Positions 7,702 through 15,400 of a stretch of 43,546 nucleotides of DNA are shown piece after piece. The position numbers were made by a program, and so were the translations under genes. The stretch is from Saliniplasma sp046497075 (GTDB lineage Archaea; Thermoplasmatota; Thermoplasmata; Halarchaeoplasmatales; Halarchaeoplasmataceae). The notes under the pieces were generated by a model that worked only from the letters and a program-made list of their open reading frames with translations, searched no databases and was not told where the DNA came from. Numbering within the stretch: position 1 is the stretch's first letter; each line of letters opens with the position of its first letter. The stretch spans positions 1 to 43,546 of the forward strand of contig JAWOGF010000060.1 of assembly GCA_046497075.1 (NCBI GenBank). The letters are read 5' to 3'.

Positions 7702-7980
7702 ATGATAAAACCACGTAAAATTAAGGATTATTGTCCGAATTGCGACACGCATACAGATATGGAGATATCTAAAGGAAAAAATCGACCTGGAAGCGAATTA
7801 CGAAAAGGTCAAAGAAGGTTCAGAAGGGTAACTTCAGGATACGGAGGTTTCCCATGGTCAAAACCTTCTGGTGCGGGTAAACCTGTAAAGAGAGTTTACC
7901 TAAAATACACCTGTACTGAATGCGGGAAGACATGGCAAAAAAAATGTAAAAGGTCTAGAAGGTTCGAGTTCAAGGAGTAA
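7702..7980 (+). CDS. rpl44e: 50S ribosomal protein L44e
   Basis: The 92-residue protein begins MIKPRKIKDYCPNCDTHTDMEI and has the family's zinc ribbon CPNC...CTEC with the basic linker GQRRFRRVTSGYGGFPWSKP. It is a component of the archaeal and eukaryotic large subunit near the E site. An in-frame upstream extension to a TTG at 7651 is rejected because family members start at this Met and have 92-94 residues. It leads the L44e-S27e-aIF2-alpha operon. Confidence 0.95.
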   Translation: MIKPRKIKDYCPNCDTHTDMEISKGKNRPGSELRKGQRRFRRVTSGYGGFPWSKPSGAGKPVKRVYLKYTCTECGKTWQKKCKRSRRFEFKE

Positions 7981-7993
7981 TCTGGTGATACAT

Positions 7994-8179
7994 ATGAATA
8001 ATAAGGATCAAAGCTCATTTGTAAAAGTTAAATGTGAAGATTGTGGCAACGAACAGATCACCTTCCTAACTGTTTCATCTATAGTTAATTGCCAAGTATG
8101 TGGAACTATATTGGCTGAACCTACTGGGGGTTATTCAAACTTTAAAGGTGAAATTTTAGATCCAGAAGAGGAAGAATGA
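7994..8179 (+). CDS. rps27e: 30S ribosomal protein S27e
   Basis: The 61-residue protein carries the S27e zinc finger VKCEDCGNEQITF...VNCQVCGTILAEPTGG. The ATG at 7994 is preceded by GGTGAT at 7984-7989, which fixes the start over the in-frame GTG at 7985 that forms part of that site. It lies 13 bases after L44e, and its TGA overlaps the ATG of aIF2-alpha, so the three genes are translationally coupled. Confidence 0.95.
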   Translation: MNNKDQSSFVKVKCEDCGNEQITFLTVSSIVNCQVCGTILAEPTGGYSNFKGEILDPEEEE

Positions 8180-8967
8180 TGGCAGATAATGATTACGAAT
8201 GGCCCAGTGACGGAGAATTGGTAATTGGCCATGTTAAAACCGTGAAAGACTTTGGAGCTTTTCTTGAGCTTGAGGAATATGGCGATAAAGAAGGCTTCAT
8301 ACACATCTCAGAGATTTCTTCCGGCTGGGTAAAAAGGATTAAGGACTACATCAGGGAAGGAGAAAAGAGGGTTTGTAAAGTTTTAAATGTCGATCGGAGA
8401 AAAGGTCACATTGATCTTTCTTTGAAACAGGTGAACGAACATCAGAAAAGAGAAAAAATACAGGCTTGGAAAAATCAAAAGAAAGCAGAAAAACTCCTAC
8501 AGATAGTAGCAGAAGGATTAGACTGGGACCTTGATAAGTGCTACGATGAATTCGCTATCGAATTGAGTGAAGAATTTGGTAGTTTATATCAAGCTTTTGA
8601 AGAAACAACAATACACCCAGAGATCCTAGAAGAGAAGGGATTTAAAGGTGATTGGGTTGATATGTTTATAGAAGTAGCTAAAGATAACATTACCCCACCC
8701 TATATCAACATCACAGGTTATTTAGAACTAACATCGCCTAATCCAGATGGGATAGAAGACATAAAATATGCACTATCCGTTTTCGAAGATACGGACGAAA
8801 CGAAGATTGATGTTGACTATATCGCATCACCAAAATACAGAGTAAACATAAGATCAGATGATTATAAAAAAGCTGAAGAAACATTTAAGAATCAAGCTAA
8901 AAAATCTATCAAAAGGATTGAAGAAAAAGGCGGTCAAGGAAAATTTTATAGAGAAGATAAAGACTAA
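8176..8967 (+). CDS. eif2a: Translation initiation factor aIF2 subunit alpha
   Basis: The 263-residue protein has an N-terminal S1 domain (GELVIGHVKTVKDFGAFLEL...GFIHISEIS, about 13-85), the helical domain (about 90-175) and the C-terminal alpha-beta domain (ITGYLELTSPNPDGIEDIK, about 178-260). With beta and gamma subunits it delivers initiator tRNA to the ribosome. Either Met 1 or Met 2 can serve as start, since the two ATG codons are adjacent; the first overlaps the S27e stop. In many archaea Nop10 and a PAC2 gene follow directly; here they lie 12.4 kb away at 21395-22359. Confidence 0.95.
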   Translation: MMADNDYEWPSDGELVIGHVKTVKDFGAFLELEEYGDKEGFIHISEISSGWVKRIKDYIREGEKRVCKVLNVDRRKGHIDLSLKQVNEHQKREKIQAWKNQKKAEKLLQIVAEGLDWDLDKCYDEFAIELSEEFGSLYQAFEETTIHPEILEEKGFKGDWVDMFIEVAKDNITPPYINITGYLELTSPNPDGIEDIKYALSVFEDTDETKIDVDYIASPKYRVNIRSDDYKKAEETFKNQAKKSIKRIEEKGGQGKFYREDKD

Positions 8968-8987
8968 AGATCCTAGACCCCATTCGA

Positions 8988-9524
8988 TCAGATTATCTTT
9001 TTTTCGTACCTATCCATCTCGCTAAAAATACATCCACAGTATCCCTGTTTATATAAATTCATATCATTAGCCATCTCATGGCTTTTATAAAATCCATCAG
9101 TTAGATCCCTATATATGAACTTGATTCCATTTTTTCTCGCTTCTTCCTCACCGATTTCTTTAATAAGATTATGATCCTGATATGGCGAGATAGTCAATGT
9201 AGTGGTGTATGCATCGAAATCTTTCTTCTTTGTGATTTTAGCTGTTTCAGCTAATCTATATCTATAACAGAATTCACATCTGGATTTTGTTTCTAAAGCT
9301 CCTTTTAAAAAAATTTTTAAATCGTATTTATCTTCATAAATTATATCGACTCCAGTCTTTTCCTGATAATCTATGAGTGACTTCAATCTTTTTTCATATT
9401 CCTTGAAAGGATGGATATTTGGATTGAACCACAGAACGGATAAGTTTCCACTGTGATTGTTTTTAAAATAATGATGAGTGTAAGTCAAACATGGGGCACA
9501 ACAAGCGTGTATCAATAAATTCAT
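8988..9524 (-). CDS. queH: Epoxyqueuosine reductase QueH (DUF208)
   Basis: The 178-residue protein has the QueH cysteine signatures: LLIHACCAPC at residues 3-12, SRCEFCYRYRLAETA (about 91-105) and GYCGCIFSE near the C-terminus, all ligands for iron-sulfur clusters. QueH reduces epoxyqueuosine in tRNA to queuosine, the last step of Q synthesis in bacteria that lack QueG. Archaea are best known for archaeosine rather than queuosine, so the true substrate here is uncertain. The ATG follows GTGATC. It lies 36 bases downstream of the large RING-like gene on the same strand and converges with aIF2-alpha. Confidence 0.88.
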   Translation of the reverse strand: MNLLIHACCAPCLTYTHHYFKNNHSGNLSVLWFNPNIHPFKEYEKRLKSLIDYQEKTGVDIIYEDKYDLKIFLKGALETKSRCEFCYRYRLAETAKITKKKDFDAYTTTLTISPYQDHNLIKEIGEEEARKNGIKFIYRDLTDGFYKSHEMANDMNLYKQGYCGCIFSEMDRYEKKII

Positions 9525-9560
9525 TTTTGATCACATGTCAAATTAAATATTATATCCTAA

Positions 9561-12500
9561 TCATATCCTAAGAGCTACTCTTTTTGATGCTTTTTTACCT
9601 TCTTTCTCTTCCTTCTTCTCCTCATCAAAAGTAAACTCTAGGCCACATTCAGGACATTCCCCCTTTCTTTCCCCACACAATTTATGATATGTAGTACCGC
9701 AATCACATACTATTACGTCTAACCCCTCTTTTATGTCACCTTTACAAACACTACATTTTTCCTCACCTGTAGCTTTTATTATCTTAAAATCACTTTCGAT
9801 TACATCGACCTGGATCTCACATACCATGTCTTTGTTATCAAAGATTCTGGTTCCAACCCCCTTAAAGATAACTTTGTCCTCAACAGGTTTCATCCGAACC
9901 TTGGTATCGAAACTTTCATTTGCTTTCAACATCGAGGGTAAATCGATATCTTTAGTTTGCGCTCCTTCTATTTCCAAAGATGGAGATTTAGCAACACCTC
10001 CTCCACTGTTTTTAATTGATATATCCAAATTGTTCCATCTCTTGAGTCTTAGTTTGCCATCAATTTGGATCTCTATATTTGGGCTATATGGGGCAAGGAT
10101 CTCCTCTATCTTATTTAGAGCCTGTTTAGCTTTCTTACTAGCTTTTTCAACGTCTTCGTCCCTCATCTTTCGCGCTTTTTCTATAACCTCTTGGGCCTCA
10201 TGGACGTCAGTGCCGAATTTTTTTGCTTTTTTAACTAATTCTGTTGTCTCCTCCATATATTTCTCATATTCCTCAAAATACTTACCCCCATATTCTTCTT
10301 TTGCTTTATTAAGGAATTCAACTACGTCTAAAGTATTTCCCATCTTCAAATTTGCCCTAGCTTTACCGATATATTTTTCAGCCTCCCCAATGTTCTTCTC
10401 TTTAGAACTTATCTCATTTATCGTTTTTTCTAAATCAGATATATAATCTGGTAAATTCCTCTTGAGATTACTCAATTCCTCTTTAGCTCTGTTAGCCAGT
10501 GAATAAGATTTTTCATAGTTATCATTTTCAAAAGAATCCACTGCTTTAGAACATTTTTCTTCCAATTCTTTCTCTTCAATACCAAGATCCTTTATGCCTT
10601 CTACGATTTTCTCAATTTTATCCAATATGTTTTTTGATTCCTTGAAAGCTCTTATTTTATTGTTCAAAACATCTCCACAATTAACAGCTTTATCAAAAGC
10701 TTTTACATAAAAACCACCCTCATAGGACTTTTTTGCCTCTTTCAACATCTTTTCAGGCTTTTTTACATTTATCCCTTCTTTTTTTGCTTTATTTAATTTG
10801 TCCCTGGTCGTTGAGATACTACGTTTTGCTAGGTTTTGTTGTAATTCGATACGTTCCAATTCTCCTTCGCTCTGCATCGCTAAATTGATGGCTTCTTTAT
10901 AGTTCTCATTTTTCTTTGCCTTTTCAGCTCTAGCTATCAGATTATCTGCTAAGGAGGTATTTACACCTTCCATCCTTATATCGTTTATTTTATCTTTGAA
11001 GGTATCCAATATATTTTCAACTCTATTCTTTTCCGCTAACCTGATACTACTCATTGCTTTTTCAGCTTTGTCGATAGCTTGACCATATTCATCATTTTTT
11101 ATCGCATCCATGGCATCTTGCAATTCATTATTGGCGGTTGAAACATCTGCGTGTAAATCTCTAGCGTCTTCAAGTCGATCTTTTGCTCTTTTAACATTCC
11201 TAGCAGCTCTTTTACTTTTATCCCTTATTTCCTGGATCTGGTTCTGACATTCGATTATCTTCTCTACTGCACTCTCGAATTCGTCGTTTTCAAAATCCTC
11301 TTTTGCTTTCTCTAGTAAATCATCCTGAGATGATATATCTATTCCTATCTCTTTAGCTGATTCTATGATCTCTTTAGTGTGAGCTAACCTTGGTTCTACA
11401 GAGCTTTTGATCTCTTCGATTACCTCTTCATTTTTCTGTTTTATGTTCTGTATTGCAGAATTGTAATCCCCTTCCTCAGCCATGTTTACAACTTTATTAA
11501 CCTGATCTTGAATATCCTCTGTGTCTACAGATATAGCGCCTGCTCTTTTTATCAATTCGTTGTAGATGCCATAATACTCCTCGAACTCTTTTTTCTTTCT
11601 AAGCTCCTCGATCTTGTCCGAGGTTTTATGGGCTAATTCTTTTGCTTCTGTATAGTTCCTTTCTTGGAAACCTCTTTTTGCCTCCTTCAAAAGATCATTC
11701 GCCGGTTTTATGTCCTCAGCGGGGAGGTTCCTTCGGACCCGTTTAATATCTTTATTTAATTCCGAGATGAGTTTTTGAGTCTCTACCCTTTCTTTCCTAG
11801 CCCTACTCGCCTGTCTTTCAACTTCCAATGATAGACGGATTGCTTCGGTATACCTCTCCTTTTTAATATGTTTTTTACAATCGATAAGGTTCTCTCTCAT
11901 CCTATTGATATCTACCCCTGATTTCTTCGCTTTTACGACCTCGACCTTGGCCTTAGAGAAGAAATCTTCTGATCTCTCTTTCAACTTATCATTTAAATCA
12001 TTTAAAATATTCTCGGTTTCTTTGATACCCTCGGTATAATTTTTATTTTCGATATACTTGTGAGCCTTCTCTAAACTATCTTTATAATCCTCAACATTGA
12101 TATCCTTAAATTCCGTTTCCTCTAATAGATCCAAAATATCCGCCGCCTCTCTATATTTCTGGTCCGCCTCCCCGACCTGCCACTCTTTAACCGATTCTTC
12201 TGCCTCGCTGATCCGGTCATAAGCCGATTTATATTTCTCTTTGTCCCTTTCTTGCACAGCCTCATCTATCAAATCTTTTACATTGTCTAAATCTTCTTTG
12301 ATATCTTCAGTTTCCATCACATCTTTTATATTTTTAACGATCTCAGAAACATTTTGGATCTTCTGCTCCAATTCTTCATTTACCTTATCCGTAACTTCGT
12401 CTTTTCCATCCAATGCAATATTTGCAGCCTTGATATAATCCATCGTCTTTGTATTTGCTATAGCCTCCTCAAGCATCTCTGTATATTCATCGCTCTCAAT

Positions 12501-13946
12501 ACCCATTCTCTCTAAGGTAAGTATAGCGACTTCAAATTCCTCGATGAACTCCATAATCTTTTCATAAGCTTTTTTATCGATCTCCTTTTCTACTTCCTTT
12601 ATCACATCTTTAGATTTGGAATACTCTTTATTTTCCATATGTTCTTTAGCTTCCTCTATATGTTCTTCGACATCAGCTAGATCGATTCCAAAATCGATGA
12701 GGCCTTCTTTTAATTCCATAGCTTTCTCGATGGCATTCTGAGTTTGTTCATGCTTCTTGACTATATCTCGTACTTTTTTTCTGCCCTCTTTAGCATATTC
12801 CAATGCTTCCCTATGGTCCCCCTGTTTCAATGCGTTCCTAGCTTTATTGAGGATGTCCATAGGTTCACTGATATCTACACCAATCTTCTTCGCTTTGATA
12901 AAGTTCTCTCTAGACTCTGCAATGGTCTTTAAAACTCTGTGGAATTTTGCCTCCTCTAGTTTCTCAAAAAGTTCATCTAATAAATCTAAGATTTTTCCAA
13001 AATCTTCCTTTTCCTGCAAGTCATCTATTTTTTCATTAATTTCCTTAATCTTATCCTCAGGGGCACCAAGATCCCGGGCTTCCTCTATGCCATTTCTTAA
13101 TTTTTTCACCATCTTAGATACTAATTCATCTTTTTTATCTCGTAATTCACGCTCAGTTTTACCAAAAAGATCGATAACTTCATTGAATTCACCATTTTTA
13201 CTTTTAGCTCTTATATCACTAACAGTTTCTTCAACTCCCTCTGTCGAGATACCATTTTTTCTGATCAATTCTCCGATCTTCTCTATCTCTTGGGTTTTAT
13301 CGTTAACTTTACTCCGGATATCATCGTCTATCTCTCTCTCAACTTTATCAAGAATCTCTTTAGAATCCTCAAAATTGTCTTCTTCTAGGTATTCTTCAGC
13401 TGATTTAAAGTCCTCATTAAATTTACTAGGGTCACCATCCAAATTATCAAGTATATCCTTCTTAGATTCTATAGAATATAACCTATCTTTAAAATTTTCA
13501 TATACTTCGTTTTTAGCATTGTCGAGAGCTTGGTCTGCTATATTGATAGCCTCTCGATATTTATCATCCTTAAGCAGACTCTCCGCCTCATTTACTAATC
13601 CACCCGTATCGGTTTCCTCTAAATCGACCTCTAGATACTCGTAAAAAGATTCTATCTTTTCCACAATTTCTTTTACCCGGTCCTCATTTGCATCCCCTAA
13701 TACATCCAATCCTTCGTTGATCAACTCTGAAGCTTTCTCAAATTCTTTATCTTCGAAATTCTCTCGAGCCTGCTCTATGATTTCGTCGACTTCGGTGACA
13801 TCCACTCCTAATTCTTTAGATATATCTAGAATCTCTTCTGCCTTCTCCAAACCTTCCTTGGCATTCTGCTTTTTTTCGGCAGTTTTTTTTGCCTTCTTTT
13901 CAATCTCTTTAGCGAGTTTTCTTGCTTTTAGATACTTTCCAGCCAA
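9561..13946 (-). CDS. Giant helical-repeat protein ending in a prokaryotic RING-like zinc finger
   Basis: The 1461-residue protein is almost all helix to about residue 1290. It repeats a hairpin of the form GxDxxxxxxxLxxAxxxxxxxxYxxAxxxAxxxxxxI about fifteen times (for example GVDISEPMDILNKARNALKQ and GIDISSQDDLLEKAKEDFEN). This resembles TPR-like or spectrin-like scaffolds rather than a plain coiled coil. A beta-rich Ig/CARDB-like domain follows (about 1295-1395). The tail has CSVC, then CDCGTTYHKLC, then CPEC (1398-1435): eight Cys/His ligands in the pattern of prokaryotic RING/treble-clef domains. There is no signal peptide or membrane helix. The TTG at 13946 follows GGAGATGA; a nearby ATG at 13956 is out of frame. 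E3 ligase activity is possible but unproven; a zinc-dependent scaffold is the alternative. It is divergent from the E2-like gene. Confidence 0.75.
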   Translation of the reverse strand: MAGKYLKARKLAKEIEKKAKKTAEKKQNAKEGLEKAEEILDISKELGVDVTEVDEIIEQARENFEDKEFEKASELINEGLDVLGDANEDRVKEIVEKIESFYEYLEVDLEETDTGGLVNEAESLLKDDKYREAINIADQALDNAKNEVYENFKDRLYSIESKKDILDNLDGDPSKFNEDFKSAEEYLEEDNFEDSKEILDKVEREIDDDIRSKVNDKTQEIEKIGELIRKNGISTEGVEETVSDIRAKSKNGEFNEVIDLFGKTERELRDKKDELVSKMVKKLRNGIEEARDLGAPEDKIKEINEKIDDLQEKEDFGKILDLLDELFEKLEEAKFHRVLKTIAESRENFIKAKKIGVDISEPMDILNKARNALKQGDHREALEYAKEGRKKVRDIVKKHEQTQNAIEKAMELKEGLIDFGIDLADVEEHIEEAKEHMENKEYSKSKDVIKEVEKEIDKKAYEKIMEFIEEFEVAILTLERMGIESDEYTEMLEEAIANTKTMDYIKAANIALDGKDEVTDKVNEELEQKIQNVSEIVKNIKDVMETEDIKEDLDNVKDLIDEAVQERDKEKYKSAYDRISEAEESVKEWQVGEADQKYREAADILDLLEETEFKDINVEDYKDSLEKAHKYIENKNYTEGIKETENILNDLNDKLKERSEDFFSKAKVEVVKAKKSGVDINRMRENLIDCKKHIKKERYTEAIRLSLEVERQASRARKERVETQKLISELNKDIKRVRRNLPAEDIKPANDLLKEAKRGFQERNYTEAKELAHKTSDKIEELRKKKEFEEYYGIYNELIKRAGAISVDTEDIQDQVNKVVNMAEEGDYNSAIQNIKQKNEEVIEEIKSSVEPRLAHTKEIIESAKEIGIDISSQDDLLEKAKEDFENDEFESAVEKIIECQNQIQEIRDKSKRAARNVKRAKDRLEDARDLHADVSTANNELQDAMDAIKNDEYGQAIDKAEKAMSSIRLAEKNRVENILDTFKDKINDIRMEGVNTSLADNLIARAEKAKKNENYKEAINLAMQSEGELERIELQQNLAKRSISTTRDKLNKAKKEGINVKKPEKMLKEAKKSYEGGFYVKAFDKAVNCGDVLNNKIRAFKESKNILDKIEKIVEGIKDLGIEEKELEEKCSKAVDSFENDNYEKSYSLANRAKEELSNLKRNLPDYISDLEKTINEISSKEKNIGEAEKYIGKARANLKMGNTLDVVEFLNKAKEEYGGKYFEEYEKYMEETTELVKKAKKFGTDVHEAQEVIEKARKMRDEDVEKASKKAKQALNKIEEILAPYSPNIEIQIDGKLRLKRWNNLDISIKNSGGGVAKSPSLEIEGAQTKDIDLPSMLKANESFDTKVRMKPVEDKVIFKGVGTRIFDNKDMVCEIQVDVIESDFKIIKATGEEKCSVCKGDIKEGLDVIVCDCGTTYHKLCGERKGECPECGLEFTFDEEKKEEKEGKKASKRVALRI

Positions 13947-13981
13947 GATATTTCATCTCCACTACACAAGGGCCCATTCCT

Positions 13982-13996
13982 CTCTAATATTTAGAG
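13982..13996. promoter_or_regulatory. Operator-like palindrome CTCTAATATTTAGAG
   Basis: This 15-bp perfect inverted repeat (6-bp arms, 3-bp centre) lies just downstream of the predicted TATA box of the RING-like gene on the minus strand, a position where a bound protein would block transcription start. Confidence 0.45.
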
Positions 13997-14182
13997 CGTA
14001 TTTAAACATCGAAAACCTAATGATTTTCCGGGAGTTTTAAACCGATTCATGATGATTTATAGTTTTCGGAATCTGTATAAATGAATAGCGCCATATATTT
14101 AGAATTTTCCTTAATCAAACCTGGGAAATATATGTTATTTAAAGGTTAATAGGATCAGAACTGTCGATTCTTTAAGTTATTT

Positions 14183-14222
14183 ATATATGGCCTTAACTAC
14201 GAATATATGGCCTTAACTACGA
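14183..14222. repeat. Perfect 20-bp tandem duplication
   Basis: ATATATGGCCTTAACTACGA occurs twice with no spacer (14183-14202 and 14203-14222). Each copy starts with a TATA-like run. It lies 66 bases before the E2-like start codon and may be a duplicated regulatory site or a recent slippage event. Confidence 0.9.
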
Positions 14223-14250
14223 GAAATTCATAAAATCATAGTCCTCGAAT

Positions 14251-14263
14251 AGAATATAATTCT
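14251..14263 (+). promoter_or_regulatory. Palindromic TATA element of the E2-like gene
   Basis: AGAATATAATTCT is a perfect inverted repeat with a TATA-like centre. Its distance to the ATG at 14288 fits a nearly leaderless transcript. Confidence 0.45.
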
Positions 14264-14287
14264 AATGGTAAATGATTTAAATGAGAA

Positions 14288-14998
14288 ATGATAACCCTTC
14301 TCATGCCTTTCGAGATAGATATTGGAGATATAGACGAAGGAAGGAGGATCACTATCCGTGTAGATCCTACAGAAAAAATTGTTGAAAGTATATCAGGAAT
14401 TATCTCTTATTGGGATATCGAGGGGGATATAACCATATATAAAGAAGGAAAAGAGATAAATGTGAATCAGAAATGGGCTGATTCCATTATCGAAGATGGG
14501 GATTTCGTCTCGATAAAATCTAAAATTTATGACAGAACTCTGCCTAATGATTTATGGTTATCACGGGTCGAAAATGAACTTGATCATTTACTAGAAGAAG
14601 ATGTAAATGTCATACAAAAAAATAATATGGATACCTACATGGAGATAAAACTCAGATTAAATAACACGCCTGGACCAATAAATATAGGTTCTAACATAGC
14701 ATTATCCTTCGACCATATCATACAATTAAAAATACCGCGAAGTTATCCATATTCTAGCCCCATAATTAAGTGGAAAGATGACATATTTCATCCTAATATT
14801 CAGTCACCTAAAAACGGGGGATTTGTCAAAATGACTTATCTAGAAAATTGGAGTTTTTCAAGTGATTTAAAATCACTAGTTAATGAGATAAAAAAACTTC
14901 TAGTAAAACCAGAGATAGATAAAAGTTGGGAAACAAGAGAATGTAATGAAGCTCTTGAGTATTATCTTTCTTCAGGATTTCCAGAACCTAAGAAATGA
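14288..14998 (+). CDS. Ubiquitin-like / E2 (UBC-fold) fusion without the catalytic cysteine
   Basis: The 236-residue protein has two parts. Residues 6-80 resemble a ubiquitin beta-grasp: GRRITIRVDPTEKIVESI parallels GKTITLEVEPSDTIENVK of ubiquitin, then DITIYKEGKEI and a final strand after IEDGDFVSI. Residues about 88-232 look like an E2 fold: N-terminal helix, FDHIIQLKIPRSYPYSSPII, the HPN motif at 168-170, NWSF and a C-terminal helix. Where E2 enzymes have GxICL the protein reads GFVKM, so the catalytic Cys is Lys 181; the only Cys is in the last helix. It therefore resembles non-catalytic UEV-type E2 variants. No Gly-Gly tail follows the ubiquitin-like part. Met 6 at 14303 is an alternative start. 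It is divergent from the RING-like gene. Confidence 0.7.
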   Translation: MITLLMPFEIDIGDIDEGRRITIRVDPTEKIVESISGIISYWDIEGDITIYKEGKEINVNQKWADSIIEDGDFVSIKSKIYDRTLPNDLWLSRVENELDHLLEEDVNVIQKNNMDTYMEIKLRLNNTPGPINIGSNIALSFDHIIQLKIPRSYPYSSPIIKWKDDIFHPNIQSPKNGGFVKMTYLENWSFSSDLKSLVNEIKKLLVKPEIDKSWETRECNEALEYYLSSGFPEPKK

Positions 14999-15086
14999 TG
15001 AAAATAAAATTCATATTAACACAATACCTTTCTATTACTATTATTAGAAAAATACTTATCTTGCTTAGTAATTATAAAACATACAG

Positions 15087-15368
15087 ATGGTAGAAAAGAG
15101 TATACTGAAAGTGAAAAATAGTCCTGTCAAAGTCGGCGGGAGAGCTAGGGTAAACCCAAATATTAAAATGAATCTTGATCTGGATAATGGAGGATTAGTT
15201 ATCGTGAGTTCAGAAACTAAAGATGTATTAGTAAGCATATTCTTTGATGATTTGGTAGATGATGGAAAAATAGTTTTAAGGAAGGAGGATAGAAAAAAAC
15301 TCAACATAAATGAAGGAGAATCGGTAAGGGTAAGAAAACATAAAAGTTTGTTGAATAAATTATTATAA
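15087..15368 (+). CDS. Stand-alone Cdc48/VAT N-domain-like double-psi beta-barrel protein
   Basis: The 93-residue protein aligns by eye along its length with the N-terminal domain of archaeal VAT/Cdc48 ATPases: ILKVKNSPVKVGGRARVNP corresponds to the ILRVAEA...GxxRVRLD strand pair, followed by a GDVVEI-like segment (NGGLVIVSS), a second half GKIVLRKEDRKKLNINEGES and the closing VRVRKH. That domain recruits substrates and adaptors, including ubiquitin-system factors in eukaryotes. No AAA module is attached. It lies 88 bases after the E2-like gene and 32 bases before trkA, all on the plus strand. Other double-psi barrels, such as AbrB-like proteins, are less similar. Its function is unknown. Confidence 0.65.
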   Translation: MVEKSILKVKNSPVKVGGRARVNPNIKMNLDLDNGGLVIVSSETKDVLVSIFFDDLVDDGKIVLRKEDRKKLNINEGESVRVRKHKSLLNKLL

Positions 15369-15372
15369 CATA

Positions 15373-15381
15373 ATTTAAATA
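15373..15381 (+). promoter_or_regulatory. TATA box of trkA
   Basis: ATTTAAATA lies about 20-28 bases before the trkA ATG, fitting a leaderless start for the trkAH pair. Confidence 0.4.
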
Positions 15382-15400
15382 CAGGAGTAGTTATAAGACT

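Larger units (their letters stand above)
13947..14287. other. 341-bp divergent intergenic region between the RING-like and E2-like genes
   Basis: No convincing gene is present. For the minus strand it contains a TATA-like GTTTAAATAC (about 14000-14009), a perfect palindrome at 13982-13996 and the GGAGATGA site before the TTG. For the plus strand it has a 20-bp perfect tandem duplication (14183-14222) and a palindromic AGAATATAATTCT (14251-14263) about 25-37 bases before the E2-like ATG. The rest is AT-rich, without further structure that I can see. Confidence 0.6.

Noticed and set aside
9733..13644. Several long plus-strand frames opposite the helical-repeat gene
   Set aside because: They are Ser/Leu-rich shadows of a Lys/Glu-rich coding sequence, with no ribosome binding sites or recognisable domains.
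14046..14080. Box C/D RNA suggested by ATGATGATTT
   Set aside because: A C-box-like sequence is present but no CTGA D box follows at a suitable distance.
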